DNA of 64,000 bases from Sphingomonas sp. PP-CE-3G-477 (lineage in GTDB: Bacteria; Pseudomonadota; Alphaproteobacteria; Sphingomonadales; Sphingomonadaceae). Location: NCBI RefSeq assembly GCF_003050745.1, contig NZ_QAOF01000008.1, forward strand, positions 1 to 64,000, given 5' to 3'. The position numbers were made by a program, and so were the translations under genes. This document shows positions 50,568-60,581 of the stretch, in pieces. Position 1 is the stretch's first letter; the number at the start of each line of letters is the position of its first letter. The notes below the pieces were generated by a model that saw only the letters and a program-made list of their open reading frames with translations, did no database searches and was not told the DNA's origin.

Positions 50568-50912
50568 ATGGCAAAACCCGACCGTCTCGCCCGCCTCGAC
50601 GCCCAGCGCGAGGACCTGGAAACCGAATATCGCGAAACGCTGATAGCGGCGCTCGAAAAGACCGCGTCCGGTTCGCTGGGCCTGTTCGACCGCACCGCGG
50701 ACCGCCGCATCCGCGCCGCGATCGCCCCGACGATCGACGCGCTCGCCGAGATGGGCGGCGACATCGATTCGATGCGCGACCGCCTGATGCTGGAACCCTT
50801 CGCACTCCACCGCGACTTCTTCGCCGCGCGCGGCCCGGTCAGCGCCAGCGCGGTCGGCGAGCAGAAGGAAGCGCGGTTGTGGCTCGACCGGCTGAAGGCT
50901 TCGTCAGCCTGA
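50568..50912 (+). CDS. Small conserved-looking hypothetical protein
   Basis: 114 residues, no signal peptide or membrane segment, acidic-helical composition: MAKPDRLARLDAQREDLETEY begins a probable coiled coil and a helical body (ALEKTASGSLGLFDRTADRR, IRAAIAPTIDALAEMGGDID) follows. Codon use and third-position GC fit a real gene. Not recognised. It faces dihydroorotase convergently with a 19-bp gap. Confidence 0.6.
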   Translation: MAKPDRLARLDAQREDLETEYRETLIAALEKTASGSLGLFDRTADRRIRAAIAPTIDALAEMGGDIDSMRDRLMLEPFALHRDFFAARGPVSASAVGEQKEARLWLDRLKASSA

Positions 50913-50931
50913 CGAATATTCGGGAACGCCC

Positions 50932-51969
50932 CTACCCCTCGAACCGCCACCCGACATTGGTCCCCGCGAGAAACGGCACCACTGCTGTATCCCCCGCGCC
51001 GACCGACGCGGGGACCTCGGCATCGCCGCGCACCAGCGTCACGGTGCCTTCGTTCAGCGGCAACCCGTAGAAGCGCGCGCCGTGCTCGGAGGCGAACCCC
51101 TCGAACTTGTCGAGCGCACCTTCCTCGTCGAATACGCGCAGATACGCTTCCAGCGCGAATGGTGCGTTAAAAATGCCCGCGCATCCGCAGCCGGATTCCT
51201 TGGCGCCCACCACATGCGGCGCGCTGTCGGTCCCGAGAAAGAACTGCGGCGACCCCGACACAGCTGCGCGGCGCACGGCCAGTCGGTGCGTCTCACGCTT
51301 CAGCACCGGCAGGCAATAGGCGTGCGGACGAAGCCCCCCGTCGAACAGCGCGTTGCGGTTGATCAGCAGGTGCTGCGGCGTGATCGTCGCGGCGATCGGA
51401 TGATCCGCCTCGGTCACGAACGCCGCGGCTTCGGCGGTCGTGATATGCTCCAACACGATCTTCAGGCCGGGATAGTCGCGCACCAGCGGCGTCAGCACGC
51501 GCTCGACGAACACCGACTCGCGGTCGAAGATATCGATCGACTTGTCGGTCACTTCGCCGTGGATCAGCAGCGGCATCCCGATCCGCTGCAACGTCTCCAG
51601 CACGCCGGTCAGCGCGCGGATATCGGTGACGCCGTGCGCCGAATTGGTCGTCGCATGCGCGGGGTACAGCTTGCACGCGGTGAAGACGCCCTCGGCATGG
51701 CCGCGCTCGATCTCCGCCGGATCGGTGCCGTCGGTGAGGTAACACGTCATCAACGGCGTGAAGTTCGCCCCCTCGCCCAGGGCCGCCATGATCCGCTCGC
51801 GATAGGCCTTCGCCGCCTCGATCGAGGTCACGGGCGGGGTCAGGTTCGGCATGATGATCGCGCGTGCGAACTGCCGCGCGGTATGGCTCGCCACCGCCTC
51901 CAGCATTGCGCCATCGCGGAGGTGGACGTGCCAGTCATCGGGGCGGCGGATCGTGAGGCGCTCGGTCAT
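50932..51969 (-). CDS. pyrC: Dihydroorotase
   Basis: 345-residue class II dihydroorotase interconverting carbamoyl-aspartate and dihydroorotate in pyrimidine synthesis. The zinc ligands H14 and H16 are in DDWHVHLRDG; the bridging carboxylated lysine is in FTACKLYPAHATTNSAHGV; later ligands are in HGEVTD, LEHITT and FLGTDSAPH. Normal length for the PyrC (not PyrX) type. Single gene, convergent with the small hypothetical gene. Confidence 0.94.
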   Translation of the reverse strand: MTERLTIRRPDDWHVHLRDGAMLEAVASHTARQFARAIIMPNLTPPVTSIEAAKAYRERIMAALGEGANFTPLMTCYLTDGTDPAEIERGHAEGVFTACKLYPAHATTNSAHGVTDIRALTGVLETLQRIGMPLLIHGEVTDKSIDIFDRESVFVERVLTPLVRDYPGLKIVLEHITTAEAAAFVTEADHPIAATITPQHLLINRNALFDGGLRPHAYCLPVLKRETHRLAVRRAAVSGSPQFFLGTDSAPHVVGAKESGCGCAGIFNAPFALEAYLRVFDEEGALDKFEGFASEHGARFYGLPLNEGTVTLVRGDAEVPASVGAGDTAVVPFLAGTNVGWRFEG

Positions 51970-52050
51970 GCGGCCTTACTATCGGCGCGGGCCGCCGGAT
52001 GCCAGACGTCGCCTGCTTGGAAATCGCGCCAGGCGCACTAGGTGGTGATC

Positions 52051-52782
52051 ATGGACACTCCTGGAACGATGCTCGCCGATCGCAGCGTGATCCGCGTCGC
52101 GGGCGAAGACGTGCGGGGCTTCCTGCAAGGGCTGGTCACCGCCGACACCGCATTGCTGCCCCCCGCCACTCCGGCCTGGGCGGCATTGCTGTCGCCGCAG
52201 GGCAAGGCGCTGTTCGACTTCATCCTGTGGGCGGACGGCGACGACGTGCTGATCGACGTCGAGGCTACGCAGGCCGAAGCGCTGACGAAACGCCTATCGC
52301 TCTACCGCCTGCGCCGCGCGATCACGTTCCAGCCCGATGCACTGAAGGTTCATTGGTCGCTCGGCGGCTCCCAAGGTGTGCCAGACCCTCGCCTTGCCGA
52401 CCTCGGCCATCGCTGGATCGCCCTGGAAGCAGCGCCCGCGGCCGGGTGGCACGCGCACCGCCTGTCACTCGGGGTGCCTGAAGGCATCGCGGATCTCGGC
52501 GCCGGCGAAACGCTCTGGCTCGAATGCAACGCTCGCGAACTGAACGGCGTCAGTTTCACCAAGGGGTGTTACGTCGGCCAGGAAAACACCGCGCGGATGC
52601 ATCACCGGTCGAAGGTCAACCGCCGCCTGGTCGTGGCCCCCTTCACCGAGCCGAGCAACCGTACGCGTACGACCTACCCGGAGCTTGGCCTGATGATCGA
52701 GCATCGCCGCGTCGAAGCTCTCGGCGATGCGGTGATCCCGACATGGCTCGCCGCCGCTCTGGCCGACGACGAGACGGCTTAG
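52051..52782 (+). CDS. ygfZ: YgfZ/GcvT-family folate-binding protein
   Basis: 243-residue tetrahydrofolate-dependent protein of iron-sulfur cluster maintenance. The signature KGCYVGQE begins at K171, including its conserved cysteine, followed by ARMHHRSKVNRRL. ATG 52051 is preceded by AGGTGG; an in-frame GTG at 52042 would add three residues. Stands between pyrC (divergent) and rsmE (55 bp downstream, possibly co-transcribed). Confidence 0.9.
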   Translation: MDTPGTMLADRSVIRVAGEDVRGFLQGLVTADTALLPPATPAWAALLSPQGKALFDFILWADGDDVLIDVEATQAEALTKRLSLYRLRRAITFQPDALKVHWSLGGSQGVPDPRLADLGHRWIALEAAPAAGWHAHRLSLGVPEGIADLGAGETLWLECNARELNGVSFTKGCYVGQENTARMHHRSKVNRRLVVAPFTEPSNRTRTTYPELGLMIEHRRVEALGDAVIPTWLAAALADDETA

Positions 52783-52837
52783 CATCCGGGTGCCGCCGCC
52801 CCTCCCCGTCTGCGGGAGGATTTGCTAGAGGCCGTGC

Positions 52838-53599
52838 ATGCCTGCAACCCCCGCCTGGCCGCCGCAATCCACGCCGCGCCTCTTCGTCGATACGCCGCTC
52901 TCGGTTGGTCCGCTCCACGTCGATGGGCCGGCGGCGCATTATCTCGTCGGGGTGATGCGGATGAAGATCGGCGATCCGGTGAAGCTGTTCGACGATCGGA
53001 CCGGGGAATGGCTCGGCGTCGCGGCGAGCGTCGGCAAGCGCGACCTGGTGCTCGACGTGACCGAAATGCTGCGGCCGCGCGAGGACGTGCCCGATCTTTG
53101 GCTGTGCGCCGCGCCGCTCAAGAAGGGCCGGGTCGACTGGATGGCGGAGAAGGCGTGCGAGCTGGGCGTCGCGCGGCTGGTGCCGGTGGTCACGCGGCGG
53201 ACGATCGTCGACAAGCCCAATACCGAGCGCCTCCGCACGCAGATGATCGAGGCGGCCGAGCAATGCGGGCGCACCGCGCTGCCCGAGGTAGCCGAGCCGG
53301 TGAAGCTCGCCGCGTTGCTCCGCGACTGGCCCGAGGACCGCGCGCTGTTCTTTGCGGACGAGACCGGCGGCGTGCCTGCGCTGGAGGCGATGCGGGGGCG
53401 ACCCGGCCCGGCGGCGATCCTGATTGGGCCCGAGGGCGGTTTCGATGCGGACGAGCGGGAGGCGATCCGTGCGCATCCGAATGCGGTCGGCATCGGGCTG
53501 GGGCCGCGCATCCTGCGAGCCGAAACCGCGGCGGGGGCGGCGGTTGCCTTGTGGATGGCTGCGGCTGGCGATTGGGGCGCCGATCGGGCGGGTGTATGA
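52838..53599 (+). CDS. rsmE: 16S rRNA (uracil-1498-N3)-methyltransferase
   Basis: 253-residue SPOUT methyltransferase. The N-terminal PUA-like domain has ALHVDGPAAHYLVGVMRM-type residues (LHVDGPAAHYL, VMRMKIGDPVKLFD); the knotted SAM-binding domain contains KKGRVDWMAEKACELGV, EAAEQCGRT, LIGPEGGFDADE and LGPRILRAETA. All diagnostic blocks present and length normal. Followed by glutamate-cysteine ligase 64 bp later, a pairing seen in other alphaproteobacteria. Confidence 0.93.
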   Translation: MPATPAWPPQSTPRLFVDTPLSVGPLHVDGPAAHYLVGVMRMKIGDPVKLFDDRTGEWLGVAASVGKRDLVLDVTEMLRPREDVPDLWLCAAPLKKGRVDWMAEKACELGVARLVPVVTRRTIVDKPNTERLRTQMIEAAEQCGRTALPEVAEPVKLAALLRDWPEDRALFFADETGGVPALEAMRGRPGPAAILIGPEGGFDADEREAIRAHPNAVGIGLGPRILRAETAAGAAVALWMAAAGDWGADRAGV

Positions 53600-53663
53600 C
53601 ATCGGTACCGATTGGTCCGAATCCCCTCTAGCACCCTCGTTCATCGACGCGTAAGGCGCGGCG

Positions 53664-55037
53664 ATGACGACGATTCCCGCTCCGAAAAAGACCAGCCCGA
53701 CGATCGAGTCGCGCGACCAGTTGATCGCCAGCTTCGCGGGCGGCGAAAAGCCGAAGGACGCATGGCGGATCGGCACCGAGCACGAGAAGTTCGTCTATGC
53801 GAACGGCGATCACCACGCGCCGTCCTATGACGAGCCGAGCGGCATCCGCGCGTTGCTCGGCGAGCTGGAGCAATATGGCTGGAAGCCGGTCATGGAAGGC
53901 GGCAACGCCATCGCCATGTCGGGGCCCGACGGCAGCATCAGCCTGGAGCCTGCGGGCCAGTTCGAGCTGTCGGGCGCGCCGCTCGACTCGCTGCACGAGA
54001 CCTGCGCCGAGACCGGGCGCCATCTGGAGCAGGTGAAGGCGGCGGGCGAGAAGCTCGGCATCGGCTTCCTCGGGCTCGGCATGTGGCCGGACAAGACGCG
54101 TGCGGAACTGCCGACGATGCCCAAGGGGCGCTATGCGATCATGCTGCGCCACATGCCACGCGTGGGCAGCATGGGGCTCGACATGATGCTGCGGACCTGC
54201 ACGATCCAGGTGAACCTGGATTACGCGTCCGAGGCGGACATGGTGAAGAAATTCCGCGTCGGGTTGGCGCTCCAGCCGCTCGCGACCGCGCTGTTCGCGA
54301 ATTCGCCTTTCACCGAGGGCAAGCCCAACGGCATGCTGTCGTATCGCAGCCATATCTGGTCCGACACCGATCCGCACCGCACCGGCATGCTGCCGTTCGT
54401 GTTCGAGGATGGCTTCGGCTACGAGCGCTACGCCGAGTACGCGCTCGATGTGCCGATGTACTTCGTCTACCGCGAGGGCAAGTATATCGACGCCGCCGGG
54501 CTGTCGTTCCGCGATTTCCTGAAGGGCGAATTGTCGGTGCTGCCGGGCGAGAAGCCGACGCTCGACGACTGGACCGATCATCTGTCGACCGCGTTCCCCG
54601 AGGTACGGTTGAAAACCTTCCTCGAGATGCGCGGTGCCGATGGCGGACCGTGGAACCGGATCTGCGCGCTGCCGGCGCTGTGGGTCGGGTTGCTGTACGA
54701 TCAGGGTGCGCTCGATGCGGCGTGGGACCTGGTCAAGGACTGGACGATCGACGAGCGCCAGTCGCTCCGCGATGCGGTGCCGAAGCTGGGGCTGAACGCG
54801 CCTATCGCGGGCGGGAGGAAGCTGCGCGACATCGCCGGGCAAGTACTCGATATCGCCGGGGCCGGTCTGTCGGCGCGGGCGCGCTTCAATCGCGCAGGCG
54901 ACAACGAGACGGGCTTCCTCGATCCGCTGCGCGAGATCGTGCGAAGCGGCAAGGTGCCGGCGGAAGTGTTGCTCGAGCGGTATAACGGCGTCTGGAACGG
55001 CGACGTTTCGAAGGTCTACGACGAGGCCAGCTTCTGA
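53664..55037 (+). CDS. gshA: Glutamate-cysteine ligase
   Basis: 457-residue enzyme of the plant/alphaproteobacterial GCS2-like class, joining glutamate and cysteine with ATP, the first step of glutathione synthesis. Visible blocks: WRIGTEHEKFVY (glutamate/ATP site), EGGNAIAMSGPDGSISLEPAGQFELSG split around it, CTIQVNLDYASE, and MLSYRSHIWSDTDPHRTG. Length fits the family. The upstream gap contains a 12-bp palindrome (53601-53612, ATCGGTACCGAT) of unknown meaning. Confidence 0.93.
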   Translation: MTTIPAPKKTSPTIESRDQLIASFAGGEKPKDAWRIGTEHEKFVYANGDHHAPSYDEPSGIRALLGELEQYGWKPVMEGGNAIAMSGPDGSISLEPAGQFELSGAPLDSLHETCAETGRHLEQVKAAGEKLGIGFLGLGMWPDKTRAELPTMPKGRYAIMLRHMPRVGSMGLDMMLRTCTIQVNLDYASEADMVKKFRVGLALQPLATALFANSPFTEGKPNGMLSYRSHIWSDTDPHRTGMLPFVFEDGFGYERYAEYALDVPMYFVYREGKYIDAAGLSFRDFLKGELSVLPGEKPTLDDWTDHLSTAFPEVRLKTFLEMRGADGGPWNRICALPALWVGLLYDQGALDAAWDLVKDWTIDERQSLRDAVPKLGLNAPIAGGRKLRDIAGQVLDIAGAGLSARARFNRAGDNETGFLDPLREIVRSGKVPAEVLLERYNGVWNGDVSKVYDEASF

Positions 55038-55042
55038 CTACG

Positions 55043-55064
55043 CCCCTTCCGCTTGCGGGAGGGG
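55043..55064. terminator. Bidirectional hairpin terminator
   Basis: CCCCTTCCGC and GCGGGAGGGG form a 10-bp stem with one wobble and a 2-nt loop, six bases after gshA and just before the stop of the convergent membrane methyltransferase gene. Confidence 0.6.
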
Positions 55065-55065
55065 A

Positions 55066-56352
55066 TCAGCCGCGCAGTCGCGCGAACAGCCGCGGCACTA
55101 CGCCGTTGCGCGTCATCCAGTCGAAATAGGCGCGGTAGTCGGGGTCGAGCTTCAGATGGCGCTCCTCGGTCTTCGCGCGCCAGTAATACACGCCGCTGAC
55201 CGCCGCCAACAACAGCGTCGCGCGCGCCGCATCGACCATGCCGCCGACCGTCAGGATCGGGATCGTCGAGATCCACCAGAACAGGTTCTTCGACAGATAC
55301 GCCGGATGCCGCGACACCGCGTAGGGCCCGTGCGTCAGGATGCCGCGGTTGGTCAGGTTCGAGAAGCGGAAGCCGAACGCCATCGTCGCCCACGCATAGA
55401 TCGCGGTCAGCGCCACCAGCACCGTCCCGATCAGCGCCAGCAGCACCGGATGCCACTGGAACCAATACGCCCAGTCCGACGTGCCCGGATGGTAATCGAG
55501 CGGACCGCCGGTGTTCATCAGGATGAACGGGGGATAGCACATCAGCGCAGGCATCCACGCCGCCGCGTAGGGATTGGCGCTGCGGATGTGCGAATCGAGC
55601 GGGCGGAAGGTCAGCAGATAGCCGATCGTCGCGAACGCCACGTCGATCAGGAACATCAGCGTCACCAGCCAGTTCGACAGCGACACCGGATCGTGCAGCA
55701 CCGCGCGCAAATCGCCACGGACGAAATCGCCGAATCCCGGCGGCACGATCGCCAGCATGAAGGCGAGGAAGAACGTCTTCACCCCCCATGCGCGCAGATG
55801 GCCATAGATCGCCTCGCGGTCGACCCCCGCCTGCCCGGTCAGCCACGCGCCGAGATGCCAGGCGCCGTCGCGCGGCGCGACGAGATACCGGTCGATCCAC
55901 AGCACATAGGGGATCGAGGCGACGAACAGGATCGGCGCTGCGTTGGTGAAGCACCACATCGCAAACGCGAAATTGCCCTGCCAGTAGAACCGCCCGGCGC
56001 CGTAAATGACCGCGATCCCCGCCCAGGTCGCCCACAAGCCGGCGAGCTTGGTCAGGCTGGTGTCGAGCGTCTCGCGCCACGGCTTGCCCGTCGACCAGTC
56101 GATCCCGGTGCTCGGGCTCCGGTGGACCTTGTCGACCAGCAGCGACCAGGCCACCATCGGCAGTCCGCACGCGACCACGTTGATGAGCGCGGAATACGGC
56201 CCGTCCATCCCGTACCAGCGCGCGATCCCGAGCCACGCCAGCAAGCCCGCCAACCCGGAAAGACCTGCACCGTGGCTGACCGCCGACCGTGGACGTGGAT
56301 CAGCCTCGGGGTCGGCCTCGGCCATATCGGAAAGCGCGGCGTCCTGGAGCAT
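55066..56352 (-). CDS. ICMT-like integral membrane methyltransferase
   Basis: 428-residue protein with about eight to ten membrane helices. The C-terminal part (GFRFSNLTNRGILTHGPYAVSRHPAYLSKNLFWW then YYWRAKTEERHLKLDPDYRAYF) matches isoprenylcysteine carboxyl methyltransferase/NnrU-like proteins: the RHPxY and E..H blocks form the SAM pocket. Substrate in bacteria is generally unknown. ATG 56352 begins just before the charged, Asp/Glu/Pro-rich N-terminus; an alternative is ATG near 56325. It is downstream of the LOV kinase on the same strand (83 bp gap). Confidence 0.75.
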   Translation of the reverse strand: MLQDAALSDMAEADPEADPRPRSAVSHGAGLSGLAGLLAWLGIARWYGMDGPYSALINVVACGLPMVAWSLLVDKVHRSPSTGIDWSTGKPWRETLDTSLTKLAGLWATWAGIAVIYGAGRFYWQGNFAFAMWCFTNAAPILFVASIPYVLWIDRYLVAPRDGAWHLGAWLTGQAGVDREAIYGHLRAWGVKTFFLAFMLAIVPPGFGDFVRGDLRAVLHDPVSLSNWLVTLMFLIDVAFATIGYLLTFRPLDSHIRSANPYAAAWMPALMCYPPFILMNTGGPLDYHPGTSDWAYWFQWHPVLLALIGTVLVALTAIYAWATMAFGFRFSNLTNRGILTHGPYAVSRHPAYLSKNLFWWISTIPILTVGGMVDAARATLLLAAVSGVYYWRAKTEERHLKLDPDYRAYFDWMTRNGVVPRLFARLRG

Positions 56353-56435
56353 GGGATACTCAGTAGCGCGGATTGGTAAGCAAGCCATGAAGCATGACGC
56401 GCCGCCCCGCCTGCCCGCCCCGCTCAGCCTCAGCC

Positions 56436-59024
56436 TCAGCCCGTCGCCTTGCGCAGCACGCGCGACAATTGCTCGACCGAATACGGCTTGTGCAGCAGGT
56501 CGAAGCCGTGCGTCCCGTTCTGCGCGAGCACGTTGCTGTACCCCGATGTCAGGACCACCGGCAGGCGGGGATACCGCTCGCGGATCGCTTCGGCGAGTTC
56601 GATGCCGTTCATCCCCGGCATGACGACGTCCGAAAACACGATGTCGAACCGCGATGCATCCCGCTCGAGTTCGACCAGCGCCTCCTGAGCATCGGCGGCC
56701 CAAACCGTCACATAGCCGAGTTCGGCAAGCGACTGGGTGGTGAACGTGCCCACTTCGCGATTGTCCTCGACGACGAGGACGCAGGTGCCGTGGCCGTCGG
56801 CGAGATCTTCCACAGCGTCGTCCGCTTCGGTGGACTCCCCCTGATCGACTGCGGGGAGATACAGCGTGAAGGTGGTGCCGACGCCGACTTGGCTTTCGAC
56901 CGTGATGTCGCCCTCGGATTGCTTGGCGAACCCGAACACCTGGCTGAGCCCGAGCCCGGTCCCCTGCCCCACGCCCTTGGTGGTGAAGAACGGTTCGAAG
57001 ATGCGTTCGAGCTTGTCGGGTTCGATGCCCGATCCCGTGTCGGTCATCGATATCGCGACGAACCGCCCACGTACTATCGGATGCGAACGGACCGCCGGAA
57101 TGAACGCGGCGTGCCGCACGGCGACGTCGATCCGCCCCGCCCCGGCCATCGCATCGCGCGCGTTGACCGCCATGTTCACCAGCGCGGTATCGAGCTGGCT
57201 CGGATCGACGTTGGTGAAACACGCGTCGTCCGGCACGTCGATGCCGATCACGATGCGCGATCCGGTCAGCGTGCCCAGCATGTCCGAGATCACGCGCAGG
57301 CTCTGGCCGACGTCGATGATCTCGGGCTTGAGCGCCTGCCGGCGTGCGAAGGCGAGCAACTGGCCGGTCAGTTTCGCCGCGCGATCGGCGGTGTCCGAAA
57401 TCGCCTCGATATAGCGCGCGCGCCGATCGTCGCTGAGATCCGGGCGCTTGAGCAGATCGGTCGCCGACCGGATGACGGTCAGCAGATTGTTGAAATCATG
57501 CGCGACGCCGCCGGTGAGCTGGCCCACCGCCTCCATCTTCTGCGACTGGCGCAGCGCGTCTTCGGCGTTCTGTAGCTCGCTGGTCCGCGCCGTCACCTGC
57601 TGTTCGAGCGATGCGGCAAGTGCGGCAAGCTCCTGTTCCGCGCGGCGCCGTTCGGTCGCGATCCGCGTGCGCTCGGCAACGTCGCGAATGAACGCGAGCT
57701 CATCCTCGCGCCAGTGACGCTGCGCTTCGTGATTGATGTAAAGCAAGGCAACGAGATCACCGTTCTCGGTCAACGGCATGTTGATGACCGCGCGGGCGCT
57801 GATCGCCTCGAGCGCGGCGGCGTTCGCCATCGTACGGGGGTCGATCCGCGCATCGTCGAACACCACGTCGCGGCCCTGGGCGAGGTCTTCGATGTACGAT
57901 CCGTAATCGCGGAAGTTGAGCACGCCCGCGAGCGACGTGATGCCGGGCGCATTCCAGTCGCGCGCGATCGTGATGGTTTCGGCCTGCGTATCGACCTGGC
58001 CATAGCCCGCACGGCTGACGCTCAGCGTATTGCCGATGATCCGCGCCGCCGCGAACGAGATATCGTCGGGCTCGTCGGTATCACGGAACACGTCGGACAG
58101 CTCTACGAGCGCAGCGCGCATCATGTCGCCACGCCGCTGGTCGGTGATGTCGGTCGAGACGCCGGCGATGCGCAGTGCCTCGTGTTGCGCATTGTAGAAG
58201 GGCTGCCCGCGCGAGCCGATCCATCGCATCTCGCCGTCCGGTCGGATGATGCGGTAGACGACGCCGTAATCGGTCCCCTCCGCGATGCAGCGTTCCACCT
58301 CGGCGACGCTTTTCTGCCGGTCGTCCGGGTGGATCGCTTCCAGCCGGTCTTCATAGGTGAAAGGTTCGTGCACGGGGCGTCCGAAGATCTCCTTGCAAGT
58401 CTCCGATGCGGTCAGCCGGTTGGTGGGGATTTCCAGGCTCCATGTGCCGAACCGTGCCGCCTTCAGCGTGAAGGCCAGTTCGCGCTCATGCTCCTCCTGC
58501 ATCCGCAGCCGGTCGGTGAGTTCGGCCATCAGCGAGGCGTTGCTGACCTCCAGGCCGTGCAGCCGCTCCCGCTCGATCGTCACGTCGACCTGGCTGGCAA
58601 AGAAATAGGCCAGCACGCCCTCGGTGTCGTAGACCGGCGCCAGCAGCAGCCGGTTCCAGAACAGTTCACCGTCCTTGCGGTGGTTCTGGATGTCGATCTC
58701 CAGCGGCTCGACCCGCTTCACCGCGTCGCGGATACGCTGGATGGTCGCTTCGTCGGTTTCCGGCCCCTGCAGGAAGCGGCAGTTACGCCCGAGTATCTCG
58801 TCGCGCTCATACCCGCTCAGTCGACAGAACGCGTTGTTCACGAACACGACCGGATTGTCGGGCAGCCGCGGATTGGTGATGATCATCGGCATGCGCGTAG
58901 CCCGCACCGCGGCGACGAACGGATCGGTTCCGACGTCCTGGCCGATCAGTTCCGCCGCGATCCGCTCGGCATCGGCCGTCATCTTCGGTACGACAGGGGA
59001 AACGCGGTCGGTGATGTCAGTCAA
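56436..59024 (-). CDS. LOV-domain hybrid histidine kinase (blue-light sensor)
   Basis: 862-residue cytoplasmic hybrid kinase. The first PAS domain is a LOV domain: [13 protein letters not shown] carries the flavin-reactive C82, and [20 protein letters not shown] completes the flavin pocket. Then a second PAS (about 190-300), a GAF domain (about 320-455), HisKA with H509 in [11 protein letters not shown], HATPase_c ([28 protein letters not shown]) and a C-terminal receiver with D799 in [10 protein letters not shown]. Light should form a Cys82-flavin adduct and alter kinase output. The REC domain implies a downstream phosphorelay partner not in this window. Confidence 0.92.
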   Translation of the reverse strand: MTDITDRVSPVVPKMTADAERIAAELIGQDVGTDPFVAAVRATRMPMIITNPRLPDNPVVFVNNAFCRLSGYERDEILGRNCRFLQGPETDEATIQRIRDAVKRVEPLEIDIQNHRKDGELFWNRLLLAPVYDTEGVLAYFFASQVDVTIERERLHGLEVSNASLMAELTDRLRMQEEHERELAFTLKAARFGTWSLEIPTNRLTASETCKEIFGRPVHEPFTYEDRLEAIHPDDRQKSVAEVERCIAEGTDYGVVYRIIRPDGEMRWIGSRGQPFYNAQHEALRIAGVSTDITDQRRGDMMRAALVELSDVFRDTDEPDDISFAAARIIGNTLSVSRAGYGQVDTQAETITIARDWNAPGITSLAGVLNFRDYGSYIEDLAQGRDVVFDDARIDPRTMANAAALEAISARAVINMPLTENGDLVALLYINHEAQRHWREDELAFIRDVAERTRIATERRRAEQELAALAASLEQQVTARTSELQNAEDALRQSQKMEAVGQLTGGVAHDFNNLLTVIRSATDLLKRPDLSDDRRARYIEAISDTADRAAKLTGQLLAFARRQALKPEIIDVGQSLRVISDMLGTLTGSRIVIGIDVPDDACFTNVDPSQLDTALVNMAVNARDAMAGAGRIDVAVRHAAFIPAVRSHPIVRGRFVAISMTDTGSGIEPDKLERIFEPFFTTKGVGQGTGLGLSQVFGFAKQSEGDITVESQVGVGTTFTLYLPAVDQGESTEADDAVEDLADGHGTCVLVVEDNREVGTFTTQSLAELGYVTVWAADAQEALVELERDASRFDIVFSDVVMPGMNGIELAEAIRERYPRLPVVLTSGYSNVLAQNGTHGFDLLHKPYSVEQLSRVLRKATG

Positions 59025-59117
59025 GGCCGGCTTCCCATGGATTGGCGCTAAGTCCCTGACATTTAGGTCGCGCTTCGGTTCACCGCAACGTAGCGCGCCG
59101 TCTCCGGATGCGCATTA

Positions 59118-59579
59118 TCACTGGTAATGCGTGGTGTTTTCGAAGCCTTCGTTGGTCTTGGCCATCTTGAGCAGCTTCTTGGCATAGGACCGCACGTGCC
59201 GGTCGAACCGCGTGTCGTTATACACGCCGCGCCAGATATATTCGTCGCGGTCGAGGAACAGCAGCAGCGTGTCCGAGAACGACGCTTGGAGATCGGCGGT
59301 CTTCCCAGCCTTCATCATCGCGCAGACCATCTCCTCGGCGCTTGCCTTGTCGCAATCGTCCTGAAGCTCTCGGCCACCGCGCTCCGCCACGACCTGATCG
59401 CCCCGCGCGGCGACCACCCGGCTTTCCAGCCATGTGCGGACGACCGCGCCGTCCCACGGCTTCGCCGGTGTTCCCTTCGATGATCTGACGGCCACGCCTC
59501 GACTCCGTTCACGCTCGATCGGCAAAACCAGCTTGCCGCATTCCGATCGCGGCTTCGGTGACGCCGGATCGGCCGTCAA
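59118..59579 (-). CDS. Hypothetical protein
   Basis: 153 residues. The C-terminal two thirds have ordinary protein composition (ADLQASFSDTLLLFLDRDEY, IWRGVYNDTRFDRHVRSYAKKLLKMAK), while the first 50 residues are basic and less convincing, so the true start may be later. No signal peptide, membrane segment or known motif recognised. Isolated, between the kinase and the siderophore operon. Confidence 0.5.
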   Translation of the reverse strand: MTADPASPKPRSECGKLVLPIERERSRGVAVRSSKGTPAKPWDGAVVRTWLESRVVAARGDQVVAERGGRELQDDCDKASAEEMVCAMMKAGKTADLQASFSDTLLLFLDRDEYIWRGVYNDTRFDRHVRSYAKKLLKMAKTNEGFENTTHYQ

Positions 59580-59606
59580 TCGCCAATCGATCCGGCACCC
59601 GGAGCC

Positions 59607-60269
59607 CTACCGTACGACGTACGTCGTCGTCGTGATCCGGTACACGGCCTGCGCGACGCCGCCGGGCAGCGAAATCGGGCCGTCCTCCTTCTTGCTGGCG
59701 ACCAGGAGATAGCGTCCCGGCTTGGCGACGCCCGACTTGCCCGTCTCGCCAGTCTTGCCCGTCTTGCCCGTCTCTATGGTGCCGGCGTCATCGGTCGTCA
59801 GGTCGGTCTTGGAACGATCGGGCGCGTATAGCGAGACCATGGCGCCGGGCACCGGCTTGCCGTCGCGCGTCAGCACGAAGCGCGACCCGTTCGCGGTGAC
59901 CGGCGCGAGTTCGAACGGCAGCTTGGCCTGCGCTTCGGCACGACCGGCGCGCGCGTAATAGACCACGCCCTCCTTCTTCCCGTCCGGCCCCCAGGGTGCG
60001 AACACCGTATCGTCCCACGCGCGGACGTCACCGGCCGGCAGGTTCGTCTCGAGGAACCCGGTACGCCGCGTCAGGACCGCGCCTGGCTGCGCGAGTATCC
60101 GCGGCGCCTTCAGCTTGGCGAACTCGGGATCGCCGCCGGGCGGCATCGGTTCGCCCGGCTCGCCCAGATAGACGCGCGCGGGGCCGGTGCCGTCGCGTTC
60201 GATCCAGATCTCGTGAGCCTGCGCGGTTGCAGGAAGGCAGAGGATGAGCGCCGCGAACAGGGTACGCAT
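59607..60269 (-). CDS. DUF4198 exported protein
   Basis: 220-residue periplasmic protein, signal peptide MRTLFAALILCLPATAQA followed at once by HEIWIERDG, the DUF4198 beginning; members often have a copper- or metal-binding N-terminal His after cleavage and accompany TonB systems. It contains a nine-base tandem repeat giving GKTGKTGETGKSG (about 170-183). Last gene of the TonB receptor-DUF3649-PepSY-DUF3325 operon, 3 bp after DUF3325. Confidence 0.8.
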   Translation of the reverse strand: MRTLFAALILCLPATAQAHEIWIERDGTGPARVYLGEPGEPMPPGGDPEFAKLKAPRILAQPGAVLTRRTGFLETNLPAGDVRAWDDTVFAPWGPDGKKEGVVYYARAGRAEAQAKLPFELAPVTANGSRFVLTRDGKPVPGAMVSLYAPDRSKTDLTTDDAGTIETGKTGKTGETGKSGVAKPGRYLLVASKKEDGPISLPGGVAQAVYRITTTTYVVR

Positions 60270-60272
60270 AGG

Positions 60273-60581
60273 CTATGGTCCTTTGACGGAGGGTCGCGAG
60301 GGCCGCGGGTCGGTCCGGGCGGGGATGAAATTGAGCGTGAGGAAGGCGATCCCGGCGCCGGCCATGATCGCGCCCACATAGAGTATCGGCCCGAAGATCC
60401 AGCCTCGGGCCAGGATCGCGGGCACGGTGCTCGCGACGAGCGCCAGCCAGCCGCCGGTCCGCAGCTTTCGGCGTCGGCGCGCGTCCGGACACGCGCCGAA
60501 CCGGCGGCGATGATGCGCATCGGTGGCGAGACCGAGCAGGACGAACGCGGCGGTGGCTAACATAAGCGACAGGACGCTCAT
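60273..60581 (-). CDS. DUF3325 small membrane protein
   Basis: 102-residue protein with three membrane segments (LSLMLATAAFVLLGLAT, TGGWLALVASTVPAILA, GPILYVGAIMAGAGIAFLTLN) and a basic loop RRRFGACPDARRRRKLR between the first two. The DUF3325 family accompanies PepSY membrane proteins in siderophore operons. ATG 60581 overlaps the PepSY gene stop by 4 bp; a much longer in-frame extension is only the antisense-like remainder of the PepSY region. Confidence 0.8.
   Translation of the reverse strand: MSVLSLMLATAAFVLLGLATDAHHRRRFGACPDARRRRKLRTGGWLALVASTVPAILARGWIFGPILYVGAIMAGAGIAFLTLNFIPARTDPRPSRPSVKGP

Noticed and set aside
53601..53612. 12-bp palindrome ATCGGTACCGAT after rsmE
   Set aside because: Too short to claim a terminator or operator; single occurrence noted only.
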